From: Pseudomonas sp. SDI
GTDB lineage: Bacteria; Pseudomonadota; Gammaproteobacteria; Pseudomonadales; Pseudomonadaceae
Direction: 5' to 3'
Assembly (NCBI RefSeq): GCF_003105155.1
Contig: NZ_QETK01000018.1
Location: 1 to 64,000, forward strand
DNA length: 64,000 nucleotides
In this document: positions 15,543-24,312 of the stretch, piece after piece
How the letters are laid out: each line of letters opens with the position of its first letter
Numbering within the stretch: position 1 is the first letter of the stretch
Notes under the pieces: model-generated
Seen by the model: only the letters and a program-made list of their open reading frames with translations
Database searches by the model: none
Told to the model about the DNA's origin: nothing
Program-made: the position numbers and the translations under genes

Positions 15543-18068
15543 TTAGAAACTGTACTTCACATTGAACGTGAGGTTGCGCGGCGCCCCCCAGAACACCGTG
15601 CCGTAGTTGCCGATACCGCTGTAGTAATGCTTGTCGAACAGGTTGTTGATGCTGAGGCTGGCTTTCAGCTCGCGGGTGAAGTCATAGCCGCCGACCAGCC
15701 CCACCAGCGCGTAGGACTTCTGCTCGAATTTGGCACTTGGGTCGTTGATCTCGTACCAGTCTTCATCACTGGGCTTGAAGAACGTCGAGCTCTGCCAGTA
15801 GGCATTACCGCCCACGGTGAGTTTGTGCCAATCGCCCTGCATGCGGTAGTTGGTTGCCAGCTTGAGCAGGTGTTGCGGCTGGTTGGTCGCCACGCGTTGG
15901 CCTTCGGCGTCATGGGACTCGGCAAAGGTGTAGCCTGCCATTACTTGCAGGTTTTTCAGCAGTTCGCCGTTCACTTCCAGCTCGACGCCGCGGGTTGTGA
16001 CGCCCTGTGCTGCCCGATACGCGCTGCCTCCACTCGGTGTGCTACCGCCGGTGAGCACGGCGAAGTTGTCCTGCTTGAGTTCGAACAGAGCCATGCTGGT
16101 ATTCAGACGATTGTCGAAGTAGGCACCCTTGATGCCGAGTTCAACGCTTTGACCGGTGAGCGGGTCGATAGGCTTGCCGTCCGCGCCGAGGCTATAGGCC
16201 TGCGGCTTGAAGATATCGGTGTAGCTGGCATAGACCGTGTGGTTGACGTCCAGGTCGTAGGTGATGCCGGCATAGGGCACTATTTCGCTGGAGTTGGTGG
16301 CGCTGGCCGGAAGGCGGCGACCGATGGCGTTGATGGTGTCGATGTCCCATTTGTAGTCGACGACCCGTGCTCCAAGGATCACGGCCAGGGCATCGGTCGG
16401 CTTGAGAATGGTGGCTGCGAAGCCGACCTTCTGCCGTGCCTCGATATCGAAGGTCGACCACCATTCGAAGTTGCTCGGTCTATCGCCATAGCCGTCCCAG
16501 TGGAACACATCGCCGATGACGCCATTGGTCACGCCATCCTCGCGACTGGAGGTGGATTCGGTGTGGGCGATGCTGTAGCCGAACACCGCCTCGTGGAGGC
16601 GCCCACCCAGGGCAAACGGGCCGCGGGCATACAGGTCCAGGCCTTTTTCCTTGCTGGTGGTGTTGAACTTGCTCGCGGTGCCGTTGGTGTTCAGGCTGCC
16701 GCTGGCTGGGTTGATGTTACCGCCGATGAAACCATGGGAAATGCTGCCATCGGCCTGGATCGCCTCGCTACTGATCCCCGAGATCAACTCGCGCGAGCGG
16801 TAGTCACGGCTGCTGAGCACACCCTTGATGACCCAGTCGTTGTCGAAGTTGTGTGCCAGCTCCACGAAGGCCCGCTGGGTTTCCTGGTTGCGCCAGGTCC
16901 AGCGATCTGCAGCGTTGCTGTCACGGTCGAACTTGACGGTACGGCCGTCGAGGAAGAACGCGGGCAAGGCGCCAGTGGTACTGCCGTTGTCATGGTTTTT
17001 CTGCACGTCGTAGCCAACCGTGAACAGCGTGTTTTCGCTCAGGTCGGCCTCCAGCACACCGTAGACCGTGTTTTGCTCAGCGGTAAGGTAGTCGATGTAA
17101 CTGTGCTGGGATTGGCTGCCAGCGACCATTCGGCCGCGGATGTTGCCGCTGTCGGTCAACGGGCCGGCAAGGTCGAGGTCGGCTTGGTACTTGTCCCAGG
17201 AGCCTGCGCCGGCACCGATGTGGCCTTGCAGCTCGCTGGTCGGTCGTTTGCGCACCAGGTTGATGACCCCCGAAGGATTGCCGGAGCCATTGACCAGCCC
17301 GGTCGCGCCCTTGAGCACTTCGACCCGGTCGTAGATCAGGCTGTTGCCGATGCTGTAGTTGTCGCGTAGTGAACCGCCGTCGGAGGACAGGCTGGGGACG
17401 CCATCGAACTGATAGTTTTCCAGTTTGAAACCACGCGAATAGAACGTGAAGGCCTCGGAGCTTTCCTGGTTGACGGTGATCCCAGGTGTTTGCTTCAGGA
17501 CTTCGGCAACACTTTGCAGGTTCTGGTCGTCCATCTGCTGGCGGGTGACCACGCTGATCGACTGCGGGGTCTTGCGCAGGCTTAGGTCCAGGCGCGTGGC
17601 GGCGGCAGTAGCGCCGGTGGTGTATGAGCCGCTGCCCTCTGTCGTCAGCCCCAGGCTTTCCCCGCTAATGCTGGTTGCGCCCAGTTGCAGCGCCGTACCG
17701 GCCTCGAGTTGGGGCGCAAGCACCCAGTTGTTGCCTACCTGCAAAACCTGCAGCCCGCTATCCGCCAGCAGCATGGAGAAACCCTGCTCGATGCTGAAGC
17801 GACCCTGCAAGCCGCGGCTCTGCCGCCCCTGGGTCAGCGCCGCATCGTACGACAGGAGCACGCCGGCCTCCTGGGCGAAGCGGTTCAAGGTGCTTACCAG
17901 GGGCCCTGGAGGGATGTCGTAGACACGGCTGGCCTGCTCGGCATGGGCCTTGGCGTCCGGCGACAACAGTGGGGCCAGTAGCGCGGTATGCAGCGCGATG
18001 GCGCCGCCAAGCAGCAGGGGCGTGAGGTGCTTGCGTCGCGGGAATGGGCAGATTGTCGTTCTAGGCAT
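15543..18068 (-). CDS. TonB-dependent siderophore receptor with N-terminal signalling (STN) domain
   Basis: This 841-aa outer membrane receptor has a long signal peptide to about residue 43 (ending DAKAHA). An STN signalling domain (YDIPPGPLVSTLNRFAQEAG, LLADSGLQVLQVGNNWVLAP) spans about residues 48-120, the plug domain follows (KTPQSISVVTRQQMDDQN, KGATGLVNGSGNPSGVINLV), then a 22-strand barrel ends in FNVKYSF with the C-terminal aromatic. It transports ferric siderophore using TonB energy, and the STN domain passes a signal to the FecR-like anti-sigma factor encoded just upstream. FoxA/FpvA-like by pattern; the ligand cannot be told. AAGGAGCTG precedes the ATG. Confidence 0.95.
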   Translation of the reverse strand: MPRTTICPFPRRKHLTPLLLGGAIALHTALLAPLLSPDAKAHAEQASRVYDIPPGPLVSTLNRFAQEAGVLLSYDAALTQGRQSRGLQGRFSIEQGFSMLLADSGLQVLQVGNNWVLAPQLEAGTALQLGATSISGESLGLTTEGSGSYTTGATAAATRLDLSLRKTPQSISVVTRQQMDDQNLQSVAEVLKQTPGITVNQESSEAFTFYSRGFKLENYQFDGVPSLSSDGGSLRDNYSIGNSLIYDRVEVLKGATGLVNGSGNPSGVINLVRKRPTSELQGHIGAGAGSWDKYQADLDLAGPLTDSGNIRGRMVAGSQSQHSYIDYLTAEQNTVYGVLEADLSENTLFTVGYDVQKNHDNGSTTGALPAFFLDGRTVKFDRDSNAADRWTWRNQETQRAFVELAHNFDNDWVIKGVLSSRDYRSRELISGISSEAIQADGSISHGFIGGNINPASGSLNTNGTASKFNTTSKEKGLDLYARGPFALGGRLHEAVFGYSIAHTESTSSREDGVTNGVIGDVFHWDGYGDRPSNFEWWSTFDIEARQKVGFAATILKPTDALAVILGARVVDYKWDIDTINAIGRRLPASATNSSEIVPYAGITYDLDVNHTVYASYTDIFKPQAYSLGADGKPIDPLTGQSVELGIKGAYFDNRLNTSMALFELKQDNFAVLTGGSTPSGGSAYRAAQGVTTRGVELEVNGELLKNLQVMAGYTFAESHDAEGQRVATNQPQHLLKLATNYRMQGDWHKLTVGGNAYWQSSTFFKPSDEDWYEINDPSAKFEQKSYALVGLVGGYDFTRELKASLSINNLFDKHYYSGIGNYGTVFWGAPRNLTFNVKYSF

Positions 18069-18167
18069 GACAGCTCCTTCAAATGCCTGTTTGGGCGGTT
18101 TGCAGGAGAGCTCGTACGAGAGCGGTCAATCCGACAATGCGATTGCGAACTTTTTTCACCTGGGCCT

Positions 18168-19109
18168 TCAGCTCATCGGGGTGAGCCTGATCCAGAAGCG
18201 TGTGTAGGTGTTGATCTTCAGCTTTAGCGCCTCGGCGATCGCGACCAGGGCGCGGTCGGTATCGTCCAATGGATACACGCCGGCCAGATGCAACCCGGCC
18301 ACCTCGTCGCTGCAGCTTAGCCCGCCGCTGCGGTAACGCTGGAGTTCAGCCAGGGCTCGGCGCAGCGGCCAGCCGTCGAGTACCAACTGCCCTTGGCGCC
18401 ACTCGGTGCGGGCGAGGTTGGCCAGGCGTGGTTCAGGCAGGCTGCCGTTGTCGAAGGCGAGGCCCATACCGGCGTTTACCCGCACCGTGCGGTCGCTTGC
18501 GGCATGGTGGACCTCGACGGCATGTTCCATGACGATCAGTTCGGTGCAATCGGCATGCAGTCGCACGTTGAACCGGGTACCCAGGGCGCGCATATCGCCA
18601 TGCAGGGTGCGCACATGGAGGGGGCGTGGGTCGCTGGCGGTATGCACGGCGATCTCACCCTCGATCAGCACGATCAGGCGCAGGCCTGCGCTGTAGCGGA
18701 TACCCACGGCAGAAGCCGTATTGAGCGTCAATCGCGTGCCGTCACTCAGGGTCAGGCTGCGGCGCTCGCCCGTCGCGGTGCGCTGATCTGCCAGCCAGGT
18801 GGGGGCGTTGCGGTATCCGGTCCAGGCGACGCCTGTAGCCCCGAGGCCGAGTACCAGCCCCTTGAGCACCGTACGCCGTCCCGGTTCGATCTGTCCTGCG
18901 GCGAGTGTGTGCCGTGCCAGCGGGCCGGGTACGCCGACGAGGCCGGCCTGCAGTTGCTCCAGGCGCCCCCAGGCCCAGTCGTGCAGTGGGGACTGCTCTC
19001 GCCAGGTTTGCCATTGGGCGCGTCGTTCTGCGCAGTTGGGGGCCGCGTGTAACCGTGCATGCCACTGCGCCGCCGCGCGCAGGGCCTGGCGTTGCTCCGA
19101 AGGGTTCAC
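18168..19109 (-). CDS. fecR: FecR-family anti-sigma/sigma regulator
   Basis: The protein is about 313 aa. It starts at GTG 19109 and overlaps the sigma-factor stop by four bases (GTGA), giving translational coupling. Order: N-terminal cytoplasmic DUF4880-like region (QRQALRAAAQWHARLHAAPN, WQTWREQSPLHDWAWGRLEQ), a membrane segment at about residues 90-110 (VLKGLVLGLGATGVAWTG), then the periplasmic FecR domain (RSLTLSDGTRLTLNTASAVG, GDMRALGTRFNVRL). It relays occupancy of the TonB receptor to the sigma factor. Symbol used in the generic sense. Confidence 0.92.
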   Translation of the reverse strand: MNPSEQRQALRAAAQWHARLHAAPNCAERRAQWQTWREQSPLHDWAWGRLEQLQAGLVGVPGPLARHTLAAGQIEPGRRTVLKGLVLGLGATGVAWTGYRNAPTWLADQRTATGERRSLTLSDGTRLTLNTASAVGIRYSAGLRLIVLIEGEIAVHTASDPRPLHVRTLHGDMRALGTRFNVRLHADCTELIVMEHAVEVHHAASDRTVRVNAGMGLAFDNGSLPEPRLANLARTEWRQGQLVLDGWPLRRALAELQRYRSGGLSCSDEVAGLHLAGVYPLDDTDRALVAIAEALKLKINTYTRFWIRLTPMS

Positions 19110-19633
19110 AGCTGCGCGTCGAAGGCGAACAGCAGGCAACGCTCTGTAGCCTTGGCCATGTACTTCGTCACCGAGCTGACCGACACACCGAGGCGCTGCG
19201 CAATTTCCGGGTAGGTCAAGCCATCGAGTTGAACGTAGATGAATGTGTCGCGAACGTTCTGGCCCAACCCGTCGAGCATGGTGTTCAGTTGCATCAGGGT
19301 CTCCAGCATCAGCAGGCGTTGCTCCGGTGAGCACTCCTCGAGGAGCGGCTGGCTGGCCAGGAACGCCAGGTACGCTTGCTCCAGGTTACGTCGCCGCAAC
19401 TGGTCGATCATCACCCGCCGCGCCACTGTAGCCAGGAAGCTTCGGGGCTCGGTCAATGGCTGGCGCAGGGCGCTGCTAATCAGGCGAAGGAAGGTGTCCT
19501 GGGTGATATCGGCTGCCCGGTCTGCATCACCCAGGCGTCGGCGAATCCAGCCCCTCAGCCACTGGCTGTGGTCGCGATACAGCGCGTGCATCTCATCTTG
19601 GGGGGATGATGCGGGCGGCAGAGGGTAGGACAC
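19106..19633 (-). CDS. fecI: ECF sigma factor, FecI family
   Basis: This is a 175-aa extracytoplasmic-function sigma factor. The region 2 helices are seen in MHALYRDHSQWLRGWIRRRL and ADITQDTFLRL, region 4 in YPEIAQRLGVSVSSVTKYMA. It should direct RNA polymerase to the receptor gene when the FecR-like partner is triggered. The start is GTG 19633 with CAGGAAA upstream. The three genes lie in the standard fecI-fecR-receptor order on one strand, and a Fur-like palindrome lies about 30 bases upstream. Confidence 0.93.
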   Translation of the reverse strand: MSYPLPPASSPQDEMHALYRDHSQWLRGWIRRRLGDADRAADITQDTFLRLISSALRQPLTEPRSFLATVARRVMIDQLRRRNLEQAYLAFLASQPLLEECSPEQRLLMLETLMQLNTMLDGLGQNVRDTFIYVQLDGLTYPEIAQRLGVSVSSVTKYMAKATERCLLFAFDAQL

Positions 19634-19659
19634 CTGGATTTTCCTGCTTGCAAGACGCG

Positions 19660-19680
19660 GATAAGAATTGATCGCAATTA
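19660..19680 (-). promoter_or_regulatory. weak Fur-box-like palindrome upstream of fecI
   Basis: GATAAG-AATTG-ATCG-CAATT lies 27-47 bases upstream of the fecI start. The inner AATTG/CAATT arms are a perfect inverted repeat and GATAA matches the Fur consensus, but only about half of the 19 positions agree. Position supports an iron-control site; sequence support is modest. Confidence 0.35.
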
Positions 19681-19854
19681 TAGGCGGGCGAGGCAGGTTT
19701 GCAATGCGGTTCGATTAAACGCGGCTAAGAACGACTATCCCTTGGCGATGTTTCTCGTTGGGTAAGCCAGAAACAACGGTGAGATAGCGCTGGCGAACTT
19801 ATGTCTTTTGTATCGTCTACATTGCAGAGAGCCCTTTCGCAAAAGGAAGCAGCC

Positions 19855-20346
19855 ATGGCCAAGCCCCGAGTTCTGATTGCAGTGTTTGCTTCGATCACGC
19901 TGGTACTGACACCCTGCATTTCATTTGCTGATCCTGGCAATGGCAATGGCAATGGCAATGGCAATGGCAATGGCAAAGGACAGGGGCACGGCAAAGGCCA
20001 GCCTCCTCACTCACAAGGGCCTGGCAATTCGGGCGGAGGCAAGAACGGCTCCGGCCCTGCTGGCAGGCACGGCGCCCCCTCCATTGACCGTGGCGATGTG
20101 CTCGGAATCTTGGGCGGACATCGCAACTACTGGAGCCCAGGCCCAGCGCTGCCACCTGGCATCCAGAAGAACCTGGCCCGTGGCAAGCCGCTTCCCCCAG
20201 GTATCGCCAGGCAATTGGACGGTCGCCTGCTTGGCCAGCTACCGCATTACGACGGTTATGAGTGGATGCAGGCCGGCGCAGATCTAATCCTCGTGGCTGT
20301 TGCAACCGGCATCATTTATGAGGTGTTGAACGGGGCCTTCGACTGA
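19855..20346 (+). CDS. CigR-like secreted protein with Gly-Asn repeat
   Basis: The product is 163 aa. It starts at ATG 19855 (MAKPRVLIAVFASITLVL) after AAAGGAAG; the earlier ATG at 19801 has no ribosome site. A signal peptide precedes SFADPGNG. Next comes a run of GN dipeptides from a GGCAAT hexanucleotide repeat, then a Gly/Pro-rich linker, and a C-terminal CigR/RcnB-like domain (LPPGIQKNLARGKPLPPGIA, LPHYDGYEWMQAGADLILV, IIYEVLNG). CigR proteins are inner-membrane or periplasmic anti-virulence factors in Salmonella; in Pseudomonas the role is open. The repeat can change length by slippage. Confidence 0.8.
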   Translation: MAKPRVLIAVFASITLVLTPCISFADPGNGNGNGNGNGNGKGQGHGKGQPPHSQGPGNSGGGKNGSGPAGRHGAPSIDRGDVLGILGGHRNYWSPGPALPPGIQKNLARGKPLPPGIARQLDGRLLGQLPHYDGYEWMQAGADLILVAVATGIIYEVLNGAFD

Positions 20347-20423
20347 CCCCGTGTGCGCCTGGCTGAGCTTCGCGATTACCCGCTTGATTTTTTCGAGCGC
20401 GACACTTTCCTGGCCGCCATGGC

Positions 20424-20684
20424 GTGGCAGTGAATAGCGGGGAGGGCGGAGTTTTTGCTAGAGCGCACTTCAAGCAAGAGACCTATACCGTGACCTTTCA
20501 TCGCGATGGTTTCGCTGACGATGTGCACGTTCTCCGAGCCAGCGTGAGAGGGTGTTGCTGGGGCAACATTTTAATCGGGGGCCTGATCGGTATACCCATC
20601 GTCGCCCCGTTCGCTGGTGAACTTTCCCGAGGGCAAAAAAGCCCCTCTGGAACGAGGGATTGGCCCTATAATCCGCCCTCGTGA
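20424..20684 (+). pseudogene. lipoprotein fragment (PEGA-like end)
   Basis: An in-frame segment FHRDGFADDVHVLRASVRGC then CWGNILIGGLIGIPIVAPFA resembles the C-terminal part of small Pseudomonas lipoproteins that end in GWYWGNILFGGLIG-like motifs. No signal peptide or lipobox precedes it, and the tail after PFAG is unrelated. I read it as a remnant whose first half was lost. The downstream end runs into the promoter of the GGDEF gene. Confidence 0.4.
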
Positions 20685-20736
20685 GGAGACTCCTAATCTC
20701 GCTACATACTGCTTCGTGCGTCCCCTGAGGTCTGTC

Positions 20737-21690
20737 ATGGATAATTTTAAAGTCGCGTCTATCAGCGCGCTCACCTTTCTACGTCAAAAGCTCGGCTTCC
20801 AGTTATGTATGGTCACTCGTACAGATGGTAATGACTGGACTGTTTTGCATAGCGACGACCGAGGTTATGGCGTTGTTGCCGGCGATGTTTTCAATTGGGA
20901 CGACTCCTTCTGCAGCGAAATGGTCAAAGGGCTAGGGCCGAACATAGCCGCGGACGCAAATCAGGTACCGGCTTATGCTGCTGCCAAGATCGGTCAAAAA
21001 ATTTCGATCGGCGCCTACATCGGCGTACCCCTTAGAGTGTCGGATGGGCGTTTGTTCGGGACCTTATGCGGGATCGATCCCTCAGCCAAGCCGGATGACA
21101 TATCCGAGTACCAGGGGCTGATTGAATTGCTGGGCGAGCTGCTCAGCACCATTTTGCAGATGGAGCTTAGGGTCGACGAGGAGGAGAGACGGGCAGAGCG
21201 GTTTCAGGCGCAAGCCCTTACTGACGCCCTGACCGGGCTATACAATCGGGGCGGCTGGGTGCAACTGCTTGCTAACGAAGAGGCGCGTTATCAGCGTTAT
21301 CGGCAATCATCTGTTGTGATAGTCGTTGATCTTGATGGCTTGAAAGCGGTCAATGATCTTCATGGTCACGCAGCGGGTGACGATTTGATTAAGCGCGCTG
21401 CGTCGGCATTACAACGGGCGTCCAGAACGGAGGATGTGGTTGCCAGGTTGGGCGGCGATGAGTTTGGAATTATCGGCGTTGGTTGTGACTTGGCCGCTGG
21501 CCAGGCGCTTTGCAGCCGACTAGAGGCGGCGCTGGATGCCGAAGGTATCAAGGCATCGTATGGCCTTGCCGTCACAACCAGGACCACGCGCATTGCAGCC
21601 GCATTGACCATTGCCGACAACGAGATGTACGAGCAGAAACGCCAGAAAAAAATGGCGGATCTTGCGAGGCCCGATTCGCGGTCAGCCTGA
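20737..21690 (+). CDS. GAF-GGDEF diguanylate cyclase
   Basis: The protein is 317 aa, starting at ATG 20737 after CTGAGG. An N-terminal GAF sensor domain (about 1-150: FLRQKLGFQLCMVTRTDG, SIGAYIGVPLRVSDGRLFGT, LCGIDP) is followed by a short helix and a GGDEF domain. The active site LGGDEFGIIG (about residues 238-247) is canonical, so it should make cyclic-di-GMP. RTED five residues before it is a good RxxD inhibitory site. The protein is soluble. The GAF ligand is unknown. TATAAT at about 20668 could be its -10 box. Confidence 0.93.
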   Translation: MDNFKVASISALTFLRQKLGFQLCMVTRTDGNDWTVLHSDDRGYGVVAGDVFNWDDSFCSEMVKGLGPNIAADANQVPAYAAAKIGQKISIGAYIGVPLRVSDGRLFGTLCGIDPSAKPDDISEYQGLIELLGELLSTILQMELRVDEEERRAERFQAQALTDALTGLYNRGGWVQLLANEEARYQRYRQSSVVIVVDLDGLKAVNDLHGHAAGDDLIKRAASALQRASRTEDVVARLGGDEFGIIGVGCDLAAGQALCSRLEAALDAEGIKASYGLAVTTRTTRIAAALTIADNEMYEQKRQKKMADLARPDSRSA

Positions 21691-21720
21691 CCCCGGCCTT
21701 CTCGGGCGCATTCGGTAGCG

Positions 21721-21942
21721 TTAGTGCAGCTTAGGGTCAAGTGCTAAGCCGCTTTCGTCACTGAGCGTTCCGATATCCAAGAGTAAGCTCTCAATCACAT
21801 CCAATGCGTCTGCGATGCCTTGAAGTGACGTCTGGGGATAGTCCCGATTTGAAGCGACGACGCCCTTCATGGAGGTGGCCAGCGCCAGCTGTGCGTTAGC
21901 CAATCGCGAGAGCAAGTCGAGTGTTAGTTTGTCAGTGACCAT
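21721..21942 (-). CDS. small helical protein (hypothetical)
   Basis: The product is 73 aa, starting at ATG 21942 (MVTDKLTLDLLSRLANAQLA) with GGAGGATC upstream. It is helical and has no membrane span or signal peptide. NAQLALATSMKGVVASNRDY and DALDVIESLLLDIG suggest an amphipathic bundle. It converges on the GGDEF gene. Family not recognised; perhaps a DUF3077-like small protein, but that is a guess. Confidence 0.6.
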   Translation of the reverse strand: MVTDKLTLDLLSRLANAQLALATSMKGVVASNRDYPQTSLQGIADALDVIESLLLDIGTLSDESGLALDPKLH

Positions 21943-21982
21943 CGCTCGATCCTCCAAACGTCACGTCAGGATAGCAGGCATG

Positions 21983-22005
21983 AAAAAGCCCGCCGCGGCG
22001 GGCTT
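21983..22005. terminator. orphan terminator hairpin
   Basis: AAAAAGCCCGCCGCGGCGGGCTT has its T tract on the minus strand, so it would stop leftward transcripts coming from 22010-22250. I see no gene on that strand there, so the gene it served may be gone. The 22006-22252 stretch otherwise shows nothing I can name. Confidence 0.6.
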
Positions 22006-22252
22006 GGGCATCAATGTTGTAGTGGCGCTGCGCCGGAAGGTGGCACAGTGTCGAAGGTGGTATTCCCCGCTAAGCTAGGTTCCGTATGAAAAGTTTTGAG
22101 ACGAAGCTCAGGCGAGGCGAAAACAGCCAAGAACACGGAGTTTATGGGTTGTAAATAAGCATGCCGAGGCGGTTTTCAACGCGGCGTCACCGAGAGTATC
22201 AAGGCTTTTCGTACAGCGCCTAGGGACTTCCTAACTCAAGCAAGGACCTGCC

Positions 22253-22504
22253 ATGGACACAACAACGAAGGCAAAAGAAAACTGTCCGACGTGTGGTAAC
22301 GCGTTCGCGGAAGCCCCGTCAGCCGATGGGGTTATCAGCGTGCCCTGCGCCAGCTGTAAAACGCAGCCGATGAATTACGCAGCGGAGTTGAAAAGAATGC
22401 AGGAAGCGTCGGCAAAAAGAGTCGCGAGGGCGGACGCAAAAGTGGCGGAGAGAATGAGCAAGCTGCAATTGCGCTTCGCCAATATCCGAAAAAGCGCTGA
22501 GTAA
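22253..22504 (+). CDS. small zinc-ribbon-like protein (hypothetical)
   Basis: This 83-aa protein has two Cys pairs, CPTCGNAF and CASCKTQP, about 18 residues apart, likely a zinc ribbon, then a basic amphipathic helix (ELKRMQEASAKRVARADAKV) to the end. A coiled coil or nucleic-acid contact is possible. It leads a same-strand series of small genes up to 25.6 kb. I know no family name. Confidence 0.65.
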   Translation: MDTTTKAKENCPTCGNAFAEAPSADGVISVPCASCKTQPMNYAAELKRMQEASAKRVARADAKVAERMSKLQLRFANIRKSAE

Positions 22505-22602
22505 AGCAGGTAGATCAATTGTTCGGTGACTTGATCAGCTCAAGGCAGTGGATTGAGCGGTCGCCGCCCGCGACGTTGCGCCTTCATGCAAGGAGTACGG
22601 AC

Positions 22603-22836
22603 ATGGCAGATAAATATGTTGGAAAGATCAATGGTGTCGGCACGGATAACGTGCTTTACGTGATTAACATTTATCAGGACGAGACGGTTGAGCGCTCATC
22701 GCACGGCATGGTTCGACATGAAGGTTTGAAGCATTACGAAATGCAATTCGGTGGCGAGGTAAAAAGGATTTCTGAGACCGAGTACGAGGTTGTGTCTACG
22801 GGCGTGAGGGTCATTGTGAATGATCCTCAGCGCTAA
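22603..22836 (+). CDS. small hypothetical protein
   Basis: The product is 77 aa. It starts at ATG 22603 (MADKYVGKINGVGTDNVLYV) with AAGGAG upstream; the frame's earlier start at 22519 lacks one. It is beta-rich (VINIYQDETV, HYEMQFGGEVKRISETEYEV) with no signal peptide. It resembles no family I can name. It is part of a row of short genes with individual ribosome sites. Confidence 0.65.
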   Translation: MADKYVGKINGVGTDNVLYVINIYQDETVERSSHGMVRHEGLKHYEMQFGGEVKRISETEYEVVSTGVRVIVNDPQR

Positions 22837-22956
22837 GTGCATCGGTCTGCCAGGTGGGTATCAGCACTTCGGCGCAGTCTGATAGACGCGTTGGAAGACA
22901 TCACTGGCGCAATCCGCGATACTACCGCGCCATCACCCACGAAAAGGAATTCGCTC

Positions 22957-23568
22957 ATGAAGCGTATTTTTGCCGTTTCGCTTCTCGCCCTGGCGCTCTC
23001 CGCCTGTGATAAACCCGCCGAAAACACCAGCCAAGTGGCCCCTGCCCAGTGCGCAAAAGACACCGACTGCAAAGGCGACCGCATTTGTGAAAGCGGCCAG
23101 TGCATCAGCCCGAACGCCCAGGCAAGTCTCGCCGCCAAGCCAGCCCCTGCCGTGAGTCTGGCCCCGGCAGCACCTACCATCGCCTATCAGGCCGTGCTGA
23201 TCTCGGGTGACGAGGTGGGTCCTTTCACCATCAACGGCACTGAAATCAACTACCAGTCCCGTGCTGGCGTCATGAATATCATGGAGCAGGTGATCGACGA
23301 GCCGGAGTACGCCACCTACGTGGGCGTTGAAAAGGCCTACGCGTTTGGCCCGAACAAATACGTGCTCGTCATCTCGACAGGCGAGGGCGGTAACGCCTGT
23401 CCGGCCACCACCTACGCCGTGAGCTTCGATACCCAGTCCGAATCCATCGACGGCAAGACCTCGGTTGACGGCTGTTCCGAAACAGTGGATTCGCTGGCTG
23501 ATGGCAACAAACTCATCGTCAAGAAAGATGGCGCGTCCACCGAGATTTATAACGGGCTGGTCAAGTAA
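22957..23568 (+). CDS. lipoprotein with Cys-rich N-terminal segment
   Basis: This is a 203-aa lipoprotein. It starts at ATG 22957 with AAAAGGAA; the lipobox LALSAC puts the lipidated Cys at about residue 17. A short Cys motif (CAKDTDCKGDRICESGQC), of the kind seen in Dickkopf-like N-terminal cysteine-rich segments, follows, then a Pro/Ala linker and a C-terminal globular domain (GPFTINGTEINYQSRAGVMN, TGEGGNACPATTYAVSF). It is anchored to a membrane facing the periplasm. Terminator directly after the stop. Function unknown. Confidence 0.8.
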   Translation: MKRIFAVSLLALALSACDKPAENTSQVAPAQCAKDTDCKGDRICESGQCISPNAQASLAAKPAPAVSLAPAAPTIAYQAVLISGDEVGPFTINGTEINYQSRAGVMNIMEQVIDEPEYATYVGVEKAYAFGPNKYVLVISTGEGGNACPATTYAVSFDTQSESIDGKTSVDGCSETVDSLADGNKLIVKKDGASTEIYNGLVK

Positions 23569-23585
23569 GTCGCCATCCACATGAG

Positions 23586-23612
23586 AAGCCCGGCCCAGAA
23601 ACCGGGCTTTTT
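23586..23612 (+). terminator. rho-independent terminator
   Basis: AAGCCCGG-CCCAGAAA-CCGGGCTT followed by TTT closes the lipoprotein gene. Confidence 0.9.
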
Positions 23613-23673
23613 CTGAACTCACCGCAGGTAGCACAGCGCAATACACAAGCGCCCGATCAACCGGAGGATCGAA

Positions 23674-23865
23674 ATGCTCAAGCGCGCCAAGGCCCCCAAA
23701 CAACCTTTTGCCATGACAGGTGTGCCACTGCTCGCCATGGGCTGCGCTTTCGCTGCCGTGGGTGCATCCGGGCAGACGGCGTTCAGTTATGTTGCAGCCG
23801 GCCTGCTGATACCAGGCACTGTGCTGCTGGCCATGGGGCTCTGGAACCGTCGCCGGCAATGTTGA
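23674..23865 (+). CDS. small membrane protein
   Basis: This is a 63-aa protein with two hydrophobic helices (about residues 14-32, MTGVPLLAMGCAFAAVGASG, and 36-57, AFSYVAAGLLIPGTVLLAMG) and basic ends. CGGAGGATC stands before the ATG. Inner-membrane location is inferred; no family recognised. Confidence 0.65.
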   Translation: MLKRAKAPKQPFAMTGVPLLAMGCAFAAVGASGQTAFSYVAAGLLIPGTVLLAMGLWNRRRQC

Positions 23866-23910
23866 GTTGCTACTGGAAGCAGACACCTTGACGACCGGGG
23901 CAAAAAATAC

Positions 23911-24276
23911 ATGACTATTCAGAACTCGCTACTTAGCAAGCGCCTTCATAACCGCCGATTTGCAGTGGCCAGCAATACCCAGGGCTTATCCAACGCCGAG
24001 ACTATTTTCCATTACCGCGTTGAGCAACATGCTATCTCCAGCACCTATCAGGGTGGCCGCATCAGCCTTGGCCAGCAGGTAGGCCGCATCACCGGCCCCG
24101 ACAGCATCGAGCTGCTGTTCCACTGCGTCACCCGCGAAGGCGATCTGCTCAGCGGCTGGTCGCGCGGCACCGTGGCTGTCGATGACGTGGGCCGTACCAC
24201 ATTGAGCTTTGTCTGGGGATGGTTGTCCGGCGCAACGGGCGGTGGCGAGTCCCACTACGTAGAGCTCGTCGATTAG
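23911..24276 (+). CDS. hypothetical protein (often mis-named N-acetylglutamate synthase)
   Basis: The product is 121 aa, soluble and beta-rich: FAVASNTQGLSNAETIFHYR, GGRISLGQQVGRITGPDSIE, LLFHCVTREGDLLSGWSRGT. I recall this pattern from short proteins wrongly labelled N-acetylglutamate synthase, which lack any GNAT motif; none is visible here either. It may be a lipocalin-like small barrel. The gene lies in a row of small genes and its ribosome site is weak. Confidence 0.65.
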   Translation: MTIQNSLLSKRLHNRRFAVASNTQGLSNAETIFHYRVEQHAISSTYQGGRISLGQQVGRITGPDSIELLFHCVTREGDLLSGWSRGTVAVDDVGRTTLSFVWGWLSGATGGGESHYVELVD

Positions 24277-24312
24277 CCGCCAGTCCTTCTCTCACAACAA
24301 ACAGGCATAACC

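Noticed and set aside
15477..17369. A 630-codon open frame on the plus strand
   Set aside because: It lies wholly antisense to the TonB receptor. High GC keeps the opposite frame open; there is no domain or ribosome site.
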